The notes below the pieces were generated by a model that saw nothing but the letters and a program-made list of their open reading frames with translations, did no database searches and was not told the DNA's origin. The translations under genes were made by a program, and so were the position numbers. Positions 53,670 to 62,141 of a stretch of 64,000 nt of DNA are shown in pieces. Source of the stretch: an uncultured bacterium (lineage in GTDB: Bacteria > Cyanobacteriota > Vampirovibrionia > Gastranaerophilales > Gastranaerophilaceae); the NCBI GenBank assembly GCA_949300485.1, contig CASGEL010000002.1, positions 1 to 64,000 of the forward strand. Reading direction: 5' to 3'. Position 1 is the stretch's first letter. Every line of letters starts with the position of its first letter.

Positions 53670-54200
53670 TTAATAATCTTCTACCGTTGTATCATCATCA
53701 TCCTTTAATGAAGATAAATCATCTTTATATGCAGCATCAAACTCTGCAGGCATCATATCTTCTTCCGGCCATACAGTGTCACTATCGTATCTTGCTGAAC
53801 TCAAGTTTTCTGCAGCTGACAAATCTGAATTTGTCAATACAGTTTCTGACAAAACTGTTCCAGCCATATCACAATCAGTAAAATTACAATATGTCATCTC
53901 TGCATAACTGCAATCGGCTCCTGTTAATATACTTTCAGAAAAATCACATTCCGTAACAACTGCCCTGGTAAAATCTACTGCCGTTAAATCTGCACCATAA
54001 AAATTTACCAATGACAAATTACAGTCTGAAAAAGAACTTGAATTTAAATCAACATCAGAAAAGTCGACTTCCTTAATAACCATATTCGAAAAATCAACTT
54101 CACTTAAATCAACATCTTCTCTATCCTTTTTCCACGCATTAAATTTTTCCGGGGTAGCTTCAATCAAGGATAATAATTCTTCTTTTGTATAATCTAACAT
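53670..54200 (-). CDS. Pentapeptide-repeat protein
   Basis: The 176-residue protein contains about eighteen pentapeptide repeats between ~30 and 130, following the A(D/N)LxX pattern (for example VDFSDVDLNSSSFSDCNLS, GADLTAVDF). These fold as a right-handed quadrilateral beta-helix. The N-terminal ~28 residues are helical. The last ~45 residues are very acidic (SLKDDDDTTVEDY). Function is unknown; some relatives mimic DNA and protect gyrase, but most do not. It is the last gene of the signalling cluster. Confidence 0.87.
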   Translation of the reverse strand: MLDYTKEELLSLIEATPEKFNAWKKDREDVDLSEVDFSNMVIKEVDFSDVDLNSSSFSDCNLSLVNFYGADLTAVDFTRAVVTECDFSESILTGADCSYAEMTYCNFTDCDMAGTVLSETVLTNSDLSAAENLSSARYDSDTVWPEEDMMPAEFDAAYKDDLSSLKDDDDTTVEDY

Positions 54201-54221
54201 TCTTATCTCCTTAAAATATAT

Positions 54222-54848
54222 TTATTTTTCTACTAAATTCATCTGCATTGCAACCAATACAGCTTGGGTTCTATTTGTAACATTTAATTTTTTAAAAATA
54301 CTGTTTAAATGGCTTTTAACAGTAACCTGGCTAAGCACAAGTTTTTCTGCAATAGATTTGTTGCTCTCACCCTGTGTAACTAATAATAAAACATCTTTTT
54401 CTCTGCTAGTCAAGGCATTAACAGAATTTATTTGATTAATTGTAACATTATTAGAAAATTGTTTTTTAGGAGAGTGCCGCGACCTTCTTAAAACAGCTTC
54501 AATTCTTGCCAATAAATTTGGAAGAATAAATGGTTTTACGATATAATCGTCTGCGCCAATTTTTAAACCTGAAACCATTTTTTGATCCTCTCCGACTGCA
54601 GTTACCATAATAATAGGAATATCCTGGCATACAGGATTTTTCCTAATAACTTTCAAGGTTTCCCACCCATCCATATTTGGCATCATAACATCAAGTAAAA
54701 CCAAATCAATATGCCGTTCTGATTCTAAAATCTTCACAGCCTGCAATCCATCATATGCACAAAGAACTTCATACCCATAAAAAGGTAAAACGTCCTCTAA
54801 ATATTTTGGGTTGTCATCAACTAATAGAATTTTAGTTAAATCCGCCAT
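54222..54848 (-). CDS. Response regulator, OmpR-style receiver with LuxR-type HTH
   Basis: The 208-residue protein has a receiver (~1-125; VDDN pocket, phospho-Asp in LVLLDVMMPNMDGW, Thr in IMVTAV, Lys in YIVKPF) that ends LLARIEAVLRR, which is typical of OmpR-family receivers. The output is a LuxR-type HTH (~140-205, LTSREKDVLLLVTQGESNKSI, VKSHLNSIFKKL). It lies 14 bases downstream of another LuxR-type regulator and no kinase gene is in the operon. Confidence 0.93.
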   Translation of the reverse strand: MADLTKILLVDDNPKYLEDVLPFYGYEVLCAYDGLQAVKILESERHIDLVLLDVMMPNMDGWETLKVIRKNPVCQDIPIIMVTAVGEDQKMVSGLKIGADDYIVKPFILPNLLARIEAVLRRSRHSPKKQFSNNVTINQINSVNALTSREKDVLLLVTQGESNKSIAEKLVLSQVTVKSHLNSIFKKLNVTNRTQAVLVAMQMNLVEK

Positions 54849-54862
54849 AATATTCCTTTTTA

Positions 54863-55513
54863 TTATACAATTTTATATTTTAAAGCTTTTAAAGCAGCCT
54901 GCAGCCTGTCATCAACTTCTAATTTTTGTAAAATACTTGCAACATGAGCCTTTGTAGTATTAACACTTATGACAAGATGTTGTGCAATCTCCATATTACT
55001 ATAACCTTCTGTCATTAATTTTAAAATTTGAGCTTCTCGTGCAGTTAAATCATAATTTTTATAAGATTTTTCTGATTCACCCTCTGCTTTTGAATTTGCA
55101 GTTGCCTGCAAAACAATATGAGCAATGCTAGGGTCAAACCAAGCAGCTCCGTCTGCTACAGATTGCACAACTTCAACTAATCTTTGCAAATTTATTTCCT
55201 TTGAGCAATATGCATTTGCTCCGGCTTTTAAACTGTTCAAAACTTCTTTTTCATCATTATGTGAAGTCAAAATAATGATTTTTGTATCTTTATTAATTGA
55301 GTGAATAGCCTGAGTTGCATCTATACCATTCATATTAGGAAGTCCAAGATCCATAATAACAACATCAACGGGATTATTCTTAAAAATTTCAAGAGCTTCT
55401 TCAGCAGAAGATGCTTCATATATAACACCCACATAATCAACATCTTCAAATGTTGTTTTCAAACCAAATCTTGTTAATTCATGATCTTCAACAATTAATA
55501 TATTCTTCTTCAT
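54863..55513 (-). CDS. NarL-family response regulator
   Basis: The 216-residue protein has a NarL-type receiver (~1-120; VEDH pocket, phospho-Asp in VVIMDLGLPNMNG, Thr in IILTSH, Lys in YCSKEI) and a LuxR-type HTH (~150-214, LTAREAQILKLMTEGYSNMEIA and NTTKAHVASILQKL). Its ATG overlaps the end of the TPR gene by four bases, so the two are translationally coupled. Its kinase partner is unknown. Confidence 0.94.
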   Translation of the reverse strand: MKKNILIVEDHELTRFGLKTTFEDVDYVGVIYEASSAEEALEIFKNNPVDVVIMDLGLPNMNGIDATQAIHSINKDTKIIILTSHNDEKEVLNSLKAGANAYCSKEINLQRLVEVVQSVADGAAWFDPSIAHIVLQATANSKAEGESEKSYKNYDLTAREAQILKLMTEGYSNMEIAQHLVISVNTTKAHVASILQKLEVDDRLQAALKALKYKIV

Positions 55514-57057
55514 ATTTTCAATTCCTCTTTTGCCAAACTATAATCAGGGTTTAGATTCAAACTCTTTTCAAAATTTTTATTTGCCTCTGCCATTAGCCCC
55601 TTATTTTTTAAAACAAGTCCAAGATAATAATAATATCTACAATCATTTTCATCAATATATTTTGCTATACCCAAATATGTTAAAGCCTGATCATAAGACT
55701 CATTATCTATTTCAATACGAGCTAAATCAATCCAACCATCTTTAAAATTAGGATTAATAGCAATAGCTTTTTTCAGATAAGCTTGTTCTCTGTCTTTTTC
55801 TAACAATGCCATTTGGTAATATGCTTCATAACATTTAGAGCTATCCTTTAAGATTTTTGAATAGATGTCCTTTGCTTTTTTTCCTTTATCTAATTTCTGA
55901 TAAACCTCTGCCAATTTTACATCAGCAGTATATGTTTTATCTTTTGATGACGCTTTTTTAAAATACTCTTCGGCTTTCTTATAATCTTTATCTCTCACTG
56001 CAATATTACCAAGAATAATCAATGCATCGGATAAAGAGGAATCGATATCTACAGCTTTCAGTGCATAATCTTGAGCTTTTTCATATTCCTTAAGATCATA
56101 ATATACTTTAGCAGTTAAAGAATAAACCTCTTTATTAATACTTTTTTTACCACTTATAGCAGTTTGTAAAACGCGAAGCGCTTTATTAAGTTCATTCTCA
56201 TTATAATAATAATATGCCAAATGATATTTTTTCCAGTAATCATTTTTTGCAGCTTTATACAAAATATATTGTTGAGAAGCGCATAATTCTTTATCAAAAA
56301 CAATAGTATTTATATCACTCTCTTTTAATTCATCCAAATATTTGACTCCGTCTTGCGGTTTATCCGACTGAGAATAAATTTCAGCTTTTAAACGTTTATA
56401 ATTTATATTATCAGGATTTTTAGAAATTGCGACAGCAATAGATTTTTCTGCCTGTTTAATATCGCCATTTTTCATACTGCCAAAAGCTACCAAATAATTT
56501 GCATAATCTGAATCGGTCAAAAGGCTTGCCTGTTTCATCAACTCCCCAGTAGCCTCACGACTCTGATCGTTATACATTATATTAGAATATATTTCAGCCA
56601 AATACATTTGATCCTTATACGTCAATCTATAATTCGGGAAATAATAAAGCTTGACATCATCCTCAAGCAAAGATGAAATTTCATCATCCTGTATTTTTGA
56701 CATAGACAATTCAGCTAAGCTAAAAAAGCCTATAGCTGCCATTTCCTGAGTCAACCTCATATATATATAATCATTAGGAACAATATTTTCGATCAATACT
56801 TTAAAATCCTGATATGAAGAACGAACATTATTCTGCATGAATTTATCCATCGCAATAGTATATTGATTTTTTATAGAATTACGAGTTAAAGAACCCTTCT
56901 TAAGTTCAAAAGAAGGTTGATCAATAACTTCCTGATAGGTTTCCGGGTTATTATCCAACGGATTGATCGGCTTGAGCCCATTCATATCAAATGCGTATAC
57001 CATATTAGAAGACAAATAAACTGTCAAGAAAGATATTATACATATATTTTTTAACAC
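55510..57057 (-). CDS. Exported TPR-repeat protein
   Basis: The 515-residue protein has an N-terminal signal peptide (NICIISFLTVYLSSNMVYA, cleavage near AYA/VYA-F). It contains about eight to ten tetratricopeptide repeats, clearest at the C-terminus (YYYLGLVLKNKGLMAEANKN and upstream ones). It should be a periplasmic or outer-membrane-facing scaffold. Its start overlaps the stop of the HD-GYP gene by one base and its end overlaps the NarL-type gene, so it is translated as part of one operon. Confidence 0.88.
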   Translation of the reverse strand: MLKNICIISFLTVYLSSNMVYAFDMNGLKPINPLDNNPETYQEVIDQPSFELKKGSLTRNSIKNQYTIAMDKFMQNNVRSSYQDFKVLIENIVPNDYIYMRLTQEMAAIGFFSLAELSMSKIQDDEISSLLEDDVKLYYFPNYRLTYKDQMYLAEIYSNIMYNDQSREATGELMKQASLLTDSDYANYLVAFGSMKNGDIKQAEKSIAVAISKNPDNINYKRLKAEIYSQSDKPQDGVKYLDELKESDINTIVFDKELCASQQYILYKAAKNDYWKKYHLAYYYYNENELNKALRVLQTAISGKKSINKEVYSLTAKVYYDLKEYEKAQDYALKAVDIDSSLSDALIILGNIAVRDKDYKKAEEYFKKASSKDKTYTADVKLAEVYQKLDKGKKAKDIYSKILKDSSKCYEAYYQMALLEKDREQAYLKKAIAINPNFKDGWIDLARIEIDNESYDQALTYLGIAKYIDENDCRYYYYLGLVLKNKGLMAEANKNFEKSLNLNPDYSLAKEELKI

Positions 57058-58793
57058 TATTTACTTTCCTCCTTTGGCTCTACTTGCCCTATATAATACT
57101 TATTAAACAGATCTAAAACCCCTCTTTCCTTATCTGACAAATCTTCAGAAGATGCAAACCTATGTATTGCAAAAAGATCGTATTGACTCAATATTTTATC
57201 ATCATCAGATTCTATTTTACCATGGGATTCAGATAAAAACACTCTGACAATTTTATTAACCGGAATAGATAAAAAAGTATTAACCAAATTTTTATCAAAA
57301 TGAGAGCCGGCTCCTTTCAATAAAATATCAAGAACATTCACAATAGGCATTTTATCTCTATAGTGTCTTTTTGAAGTTATAGCATCAAAAACATCAGCTA
57401 CTGCTAATATTCTGCCACCAAGAGTAATTTCTTCTCCCTTAAGATGTCTGTAGTAACCTGTACCATCATATTTTTCATGATGAGAACAAGCCATTTCGGT
57501 AATTATCCTAAAATCAGCCGACATATATATTCTGCTTAATATATCATGTGTAATTCTCACATGCTCTTGAATATGCTTATATTCTTCAGGGGTAAGCTTT
57601 CCATCCTTTTGAAGAATTGAATCTCGGATTCCTATTTTGCCGATATCATGCAATATTGCAGCTTTTTCTAAAAGACTTATATCTTTTGCATCCATACCGA
57701 CTTCCTCAGCCAGAAGAGTAGAATACATACGAACTCTTGTTGAATGACCTGCAGTTATTTTATCTCTTGCATCTATGGACATAGCCAATGTATCAATAAA
57801 GCTTTCAAACATCAATTTTTGTTCATGATACATTTGGAGCTGTTTATCAAATAATTGCGCATTTTCTAATGCAATACTTGCACTTCCGCCGATTGCAACA
57901 AGTAAATCCTCATCATTTTTAGTAAATACACCATCAATTTTATTTATAACCTGAAATGCACCTATGATTTCTCGATTATTATTCATAATCGGCATACATA
58001 GGATTGTCTTAGTTTTGTAACCTGTTTTTGAATCCACCTCCGGATTAAATCTCGGATCATTATATGCATCAGCAATATTTAAAGATTCACCTGTTTTAAC
58101 AACATATCCAGCCAAACCTTTATCTGCAGGAAATCTTATTTCCTGACTGGAATCTAGACCTAAAGCTACCTTTGACCATAATTCATCAGTATCTTTATCC
58201 CACAGGAAAACAGTACATCTATCTGCCTGAATTGCATTTTTAGTTTCTTCAGCAACAACTTTCAATAATTCATCAATATCTGTCAAAGCAGTAATTGAAC
58301 GGCTTATTTTTACCAGAGAAACCAACGGATCACTTTTTGTCGGCAGGGAATAATCCATACCGTTTTGAAGTTGACGAATTCTTGTATTAATAGTATCTGA
58401 TAATGAATATTTATCTTCATCTACAGAAAGCTTTAATGCATTATTATAATGAATTAACGCAACATCTTTATTTAATTCAGAAAAGTTTATATTGCCCAAT
58501 ACCAATTCATTTATTAGTTCTGCAGTATTGCTTAATGAGCGCTTAGCCATATATGTTGCATCATTTAGTAATGACATTGCTGATTCAAATTTATTTTTAT
58601 CGGTAGAATAATTCAAAAAAGCAATCAAACTCATGCATATGGAAATTCCTTCAATAGAATTTCCTGCCTTATAAAGCTCATAAGCTCTATCAATATTAAG
58701 TTTTGCCTGCGAATAATCTTTTTCATCTATCAACTTCAGGCAATGACTTATAAGAATCTCTGCATCTTCTGTTTTTTTCAAACCTTTTGTCAT
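57057..58793 (-). CDS. TPR-GAF-HD-GYP cyclic-di-GMP phosphodiesterase-like protein
   Basis: The 578-residue protein has an N-terminal helical TPR-like region (~1-140), a GAF domain (~165-320) and an HD-GYP domain (~335-510). The metal ligands look complete: the HD motif in ILHDIGKIGI, HVRITHDIL, and SHHEKYDGTG. The GYP element is GYYRHLKG, with Tyr instead of Pro. HD-GYP enzymes hydrolyse c-di-GMP or related dinucleotides. It leads the signalling operon. TATAAA and AAGGTAG are found just upstream. Confidence 0.92.
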   Translation of the reverse strand: MTKGLKKTEDAEILISHCLKLIDEKDYSQAKLNIDRAYELYKAGNSIEGISICMSLIAFLNYSTDKNKFESAMSLLNDATYMAKRSLSNTAELINELVLGNINFSELNKDVALIHYNNALKLSVDEDKYSLSDTINTRIRQLQNGMDYSLPTKSDPLVSLVKISRSITALTDIDELLKVVAEETKNAIQADRCTVFLWDKDTDELWSKVALGLDSSQEIRFPADKGLAGYVVKTGESLNIADAYNDPRFNPEVDSKTGYKTKTILCMPIMNNNREIIGAFQVINKIDGVFTKNDEDLLVAIGGSASIALENAQLFDKQLQMYHEQKLMFESFIDTLAMSIDARDKITAGHSTRVRMYSTLLAEEVGMDAKDISLLEKAAILHDIGKIGIRDSILQKDGKLTPEEYKHIQEHVRITHDILSRIYMSADFRIITEMACSHHEKYDGTGYYRHLKGEEITLGGRILAVADVFDAITSKRHYRDKMPIVNVLDILLKGAGSHFDKNLVNTFLSIPVNKIVRVFLSESHGKIESDDDKILSQYDLFAIHRFASSEDLSDKERGVLDLFNKYYIGQVEPKEESK

Positions 58794-58946
58794 ATTTCTA
58801 CCTTTTTATACATTGTACAATATTTTTCAAAATATTACAAAGACTTTTTTAAACAAAACAGCCAAAATAATTTACCTGTATGATGAAAATTTGTTAAATA
58901 ATGCTACAGTTATAAATGTGGAATCAATACGTGAAAGGTAGTAAAA

Positions 58947-59462
58947 ATGGGAGATACTCTACAAACATTAAAATGCCCGGCCTGCGGAAAAGAAATGGAA
59001 AAGGTATTTATACCTTCTGAAGGCATTAATCTTGATATTTGTACACAAGGCTGCGGCGGTATATACTTTGATAACAGAGAATTTAATGATTTTGATGAAA
59101 AAGATGAAGATATATCAGCAATTCTTGAAAAAATTAATAACAAAAATTTTGAAAAAGTTGACACAACAGCAGAAAGAACATGTCCAAAATGCGGAGCCAA
59201 AATGGTTAAAAACCATTCCAGCGTGAAACAAGAAATTGAAGTTGATGAATGCTACGGATGCGGTGGTAAATTCCTAGACAGAGATGAACTTATAAAAATT
59301 AGAGAAGAATATGAAACAGAAGAACAACGTTCAGAAGACGTTATGCGTTATGTTTATAAAGCAGTTGGTCAAGAACTCGCAGAACAAGACAGAATTTACT
59401 CTGAAATAGTACCACATAGAACTTATGTCAGAAAAATATTTCACAAGTTAACAGGATTATAA
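58947..59462 (+). CDS. Protein with two TFIIB-type zinc ribbons
   Basis: The 171-residue protein contains two CxxC...CxxC zinc ribbons of the zf-TFIIB family: CPACGKEM with CTQGCGG (residues ~10-40) and CPKCGAKM with CYGCGG (~77-110). Each is followed by a helical segment. Such bacterial proteins are of unknown function. A charged helical C-terminus follows (EDVMRYVYKAVGQELAEQD). Its last 22 bases overlap the convergent metallopeptidase-like gene. Confidence 0.87.
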   Translation: MGDTLQTLKCPACGKEMEKVFIPSEGINLDICTQGCGGIYFDNREFNDFDEKDEDISAILEKINNKNFEKVDTTAERTCPKCGAKMVKNHSSVKQEIEVDECYGCGGKFLDRDELIKIREEYETEEQRSEDVMRYVYKAVGQELAEQDRIYSEIVPHRTYVRKIFHKLTGL

Positions 59463-60262
59463 AAAAATCTTGATACACCTGCTAATTCTTTATAATAACC
59501 TGAAGTTAAAAGATCATAAAATTTATTATATGTATTTGGGGCTAATCTTTGGATTGTTACAGAATCTAGATACAGCCCCTCTATAAATCTGGCAAATAAT
59601 TCCGTAGGTTTATTATAGTATTTATTTAACTTATTGATTTTTGAAGCAATACGTGACTGCCGTTTTTGACAAGATCTTAACCTTATATATGCAGCAAATT
59701 CAATCGGCATTTCAGGAAAATCATGTTCTATATTATCTATTGTATAAACTTTTGTTTTCTTAAAAAACACTCCCGAAATCAATTTTATTCTGTCATACTT
59801 TAATAAATATTTAGCATCAGATTTTTTTATATACTTGTCAAATTCTTTAAATTTTTTAGAACGCATAAAGTTCGGATATCGCTGCTTAATAATTTTTTCA
59901 TATACCAAAATTTTTTCTTTAATAATTTTTTTATGTTCAAGCAGTTTTTCACATTTTGAATGTTTATCAACAAAGTGTGTGACTTTTAAGAGTTCTTCTG
60001 TATAAACTGCCGTTTCGGAAGTATCAAAAAGAGCTTCAATTGAACCACCGGTTTTTCCCATAAATGGTTCTATTTTTGAATGCACATAATGAGCAAATTC
60101 ATGTAACAGTGTAGGAACAATCCTTTCTGATGGAATATTTTTCGATATATCTATTCGGTTTTTTAAATAAAACCCCTGATAACCCCTTGCCTTTGTTGAT
60201 GTATGAACATCAATTCCTAGGCTTTTGAAATATTTAATTAATTCTTTTTCCTTTAGAACCAT
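59441..60262 (-). CDS. Putative zinc metallopeptidase (HExxH)
   Basis: The protein has HEFAH in LLHEFAHYVHSK (residue ~60), a typical HExxH zinc motif, and a later Glu in NKPTELFARFIEGLYLD (~residue 240) that could be the third ligand of a gluzincin. The rest is Lys-rich and helical with no signal peptide, so it acts in the cytosol or is exported by another route. I start at the ATG at 60262 (273 residues), because TATAAT ends exactly six bases before it; the earlier ATG at 60292 precedes the box. No specific family recognised. Confidence 0.72.
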   Translation of the reverse strand: MVLKEKELIKYFKSLGIDVHTSTKARGYQGFYLKNRIDISKNIPSERIVPTLLHEFAHYVHSKIEPFMGKTGGSIEALFDTSETAVYTEELLKVTHFVDKHSKCEKLLEHKKIIKEKILVYEKIIKQRYPNFMRSKKFKEFDKYIKKSDAKYLLKYDRIKLISGVFFKKTKVYTIDNIEHDFPEMPIEFAAYIRLRSCQKRQSRIASKINKLNKYYNKPTELFARFIEGLYLDSVTIQRLAPNTYNKFYDLLTSGYYKELAGVSRFFYNPVNL

Positions 60263-60268
60263 AACAAA

Positions 60269-60274
60269 ATTATA
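60269..60274 (-). promoter_or_regulatory. Metallopeptidase-like gene -10 box, leaderless type
   Basis: Minus-strand TATAAT ends six bases before the ATG at 60262, with no Shine-Dalgarno. It lies inside the longer frame that would start at 60292, so only the shorter form should be translated from this promoter. Confidence 0.45.
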
Positions 60275-60387
60275 TTTCAAAAATATTTTCAAATACTTTA
60301 CTTAATTAAACTTAAAAAATATACACATCTACACTCTAGTGCTAAAATTATATTAGGATTAAATATTTCATAGAAAAGGATATGTAA

Positions 60388-60996
60388 ATGAGAAAACTTA
60401 TTTATACAATAATACTTATAATCTTAATTGTAACAGGAATAATTCTTGTTACTGGGAAAATACAGTCTAAAAAGACCACTAAGAAAATTTCTATAAAAAT
60501 GGAACAAATTGAAAAAATCCCTTTTAAACTGGAAAATATGGAAGGTCTTGAGTACAAATTATATAAAATTCCAGAATGGCCGGCAAAATATTTAAAAACT
60601 AAAAGTGAATTCAGCTCTGTATATAAACATAAAAAATTTGTAGTCTATATAAAAGACGAAAATACTCCATTTGCAAAAGAATACGCAGAAACACTTGAAA
60701 AAATAAGCAATGATTCTAACTATAAAAAACATTACAACTTTGTATCCAGAAAAGCAAAAATAACTATAGTTACTATGCAACCAAAAGATATCAGATTAAT
60801 GAAAAAGCATAAAAAAGAATTACCTGAAAATGTATTGACAACAGCCGAAGGAAACGCAAAACTAAATTTTATAAAAGCTTGTGGAAATTTTTGCATAGTT
60901 AATCCTTCTAAAAATCAAATTTTTGCCCTCAAAGGAGACAGCAAAAAAGAGGCTCAAAAATTTGAATATATATTGAATAAATTGAAAAAGTGGTAA
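60388..60996 (+). CDS. Membrane-anchored thioredoxin-like paralogue lacking the redox Cys
   Basis: The 202-residue protein has an N-terminal hydrophobic segment (LIYTIILIILIVTGIILVTG) as signal or anchor. The following domain aligns by eye with the next gene product: YLKTKSEF, KFVVYIKDENTPFAKEYAE, then FCIVNPSKNQIFALKG (possible cis-Pro) and a final Trp. In place of the Cys of the neighbour (GADCPFAQ) it has Thr (ENTPFAK), so it is probably not a redox enzyme. It starts at AAGGA-ATG and is followed within a few bases by its paralogue. Confidence 0.78.
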   Translation: MRKLIYTIILIILIVTGIILVTGKIQSKKTTKKISIKMEQIEKIPFKLENMEGLEYKLYKIPEWPAKYLKTKSEFSSVYKHKKFVVYIKDENTPFAKEYAETLEKISNDSNYKKHYNFVSRKAKITIVTMQPKDIRLMKKHKKELPENVLTTAEGNAKLNFIKACGNFCIVNPSKNQIFALKGDSKKEAQKFEYILNKLKKW

Positions 60997-61007
60997 AGGA
61001 GAAATGT

Positions 61008-61559
61008 ATGCGATATTTTATAGCAACATTGATTATACTTTTAGTTATAGGAATAGGAGTTTCTTCGTGTAACAGCAAAAAAGCTCAACAGACTCAAAAA
61101 CCAGAAATCGAAACCAGTCACGTTGCATCAACAGATCATAATATTCCAACCTTAACTGGAATGGATGGTATTGACTATGTAATAAAAACAATCCCTTACA
61201 ACACTGTTACCTACTTAAAAACAAAAAGTGAATTCAAAAAGTTATATACAGATAAAAAATTTATAATATATTATGTCGGTGCAGATTGTCCATTCGCACA
61301 AGCACTTATAAAAGCGATAGATCCGCTTAGCGCTGATAGTTTATATACTGAAAAGTATAATTTCTATCCGCAAGGAGCTTCCGGTATTAAAAGATTTGAC
61401 TCAATAGAAGAGGCTCAAGCTGATGCAGATTTTTCAAATATATGTCAGGAATTTTGTGTAGTAAACCCTTCCTCAGATCAAATATTTTCAATAAATGGAA
61501 TAGGATATAAAGAAGCTGAAAAAATACCTGATATTCTAAAACAATTATTGGATTGGTAA
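61008..61559 (+). CDS. Thioredoxin-like probable lipoprotein, paralogue of the preceding gene
   Basis: From the ATG at 61008 (AAGGAG upstream; a GTG at 60990 is less well placed) the product has 183 residues. The signal peptide ends in VSSC, a plausible lipobox. The domain shows YLKTKSEFKKLY, KFIIYYVGADCPFAQALI (single Cys at the position of a thioredoxin active site), FCVVNPSSDQIFSING and a terminal Trp. It is a diverged thioredoxin-like fold. It follows the paralogue with overlap of the alternative start, so the two form one transcript ended by the 61561 terminator. Confidence 0.8.
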   Translation: MRYFIATLIILLVIGIGVSSCNSKKAQQTQKPEIETSHVASTDHNIPTLTGMDGIDYVIKTIPYNTVTYLKTKSEFKKLYTDKKFIIYYVGADCPFAQALIKAIDPLSADSLYTEKYNFYPQGASGIKRFDSIEEAQADADFSNICQEFCVVNPSSDQIFSINGIGYKEAEKIPDILKQLLDW

Positions 61560-61560
61560 T

Positions 61561-61590
61561 AAAAGACCCGAAAATATTTTCGGGTCTTTT
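61561..61590. terminator. Perfect palindromic terminator between thioredoxin-like and rubredoxin genes
   Basis: The 30-base stretch is an exact palindrome (15 + 15), with GACCCGAAAA/TTTTCGGGTC in the stem and A/T runs at the ends. It works in both directions, ending the lipoprotein gene and the Fur-rubredoxin operon. Confidence 0.92.
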
Positions 61591-61594
61591 ATTA

Positions 61595-61735
61595 TTATGA
61601 TTCTTTTTCAAATTGATCCTTACCAACAGAACACAATGGACAAAGCCAATCTTCAGGTAAATCTTCAAATGTCACACCGTCGTGTTCACTAGGATCATAA
61701 ACATAACCACATACAGTACAAACCCATTTTTCCAT
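61595..61735 (-). CDS. Rubredoxin
   Basis: This 46-residue ORF has the classic rubredoxin pattern: [20 protein letters not shown], then a helix, and [13 protein letters not shown] at the end. Its two CxxC pairs bind a single iron. It is a small cytosolic electron carrier, often serving rubrerythrin-type peroxidase or oxygen detoxification in anaerobes. It begins two bases after the Fur/PerR stop, so it is in the same operon and probably under the same operator. Confidence 0.93.
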   Translation of the reverse strand: MEKWVCTVCGYVYDPSEHDGVTFEDLPEDWLCPLCSVGKDQFEKES

Positions 61736-61737
61736 AA

Positions 61738-62127
61738 TTAATGTTTTTCCTTTCTCTTTTTACATTCACTACAAATACCATGAAATACTATATCATGACT
61801 TTTAATTTCAAATCCCGTAGCCAACTGTACATTTTTTATTAACCCGGGAGCTATGTCTGCCGGAACATCATATACTTTTTTACATTTTTCGCATATAAAA
61901 TGATAGTGTTCAAATGTATTATGATCAAAATGAGCAGAAGGATCTAAGCCATCAATTTTTTTTATTATTCCGGCATCAGTCAACTGATTCAAATTTCTAT
62001 AAAGAGTAGTAATACCAATATTTGAATTTTCTTGCTGTAAAAAAGATAACAACTCATCCGCTGTCGGATGAATAGCATTACGAGTAAGAATATCAAGTAT
62101 TTTTTCTCTTTGTTTTGAATAATTCAT
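61738..62127 (-). CDS. Fur/PerR-family metal-dependent repressor
   Basis: The 129-residue protein has an N-terminal winged helix ([32 protein letters not shown]) and a C-terminal dimerisation/metal domain with [14 protein letters not shown] and CSEC, the two CxxC giving a structural zinc site. It could sense iron (Fur) or peroxide (PerR). The adjoining rubredoxin gene and the anaerobe-type context favour PerR, but this is inference. A 7-1-7 operator overlaps its promoter. Confidence 0.92.
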   Translation of the reverse strand: MNYSKQREKILDILTRNAIHPTADELLSFLQQENSNIGITTLYRNLNQLTDAGIIKKIDGLDPSAHFDHNTFEHYHFICEKCKKVYDVPADIAPGLIKNVQLATGFEIKSHDIVFHGICSECKKRKEKH

Positions 62128-62141
62128 ATCTTACCTCAAAC

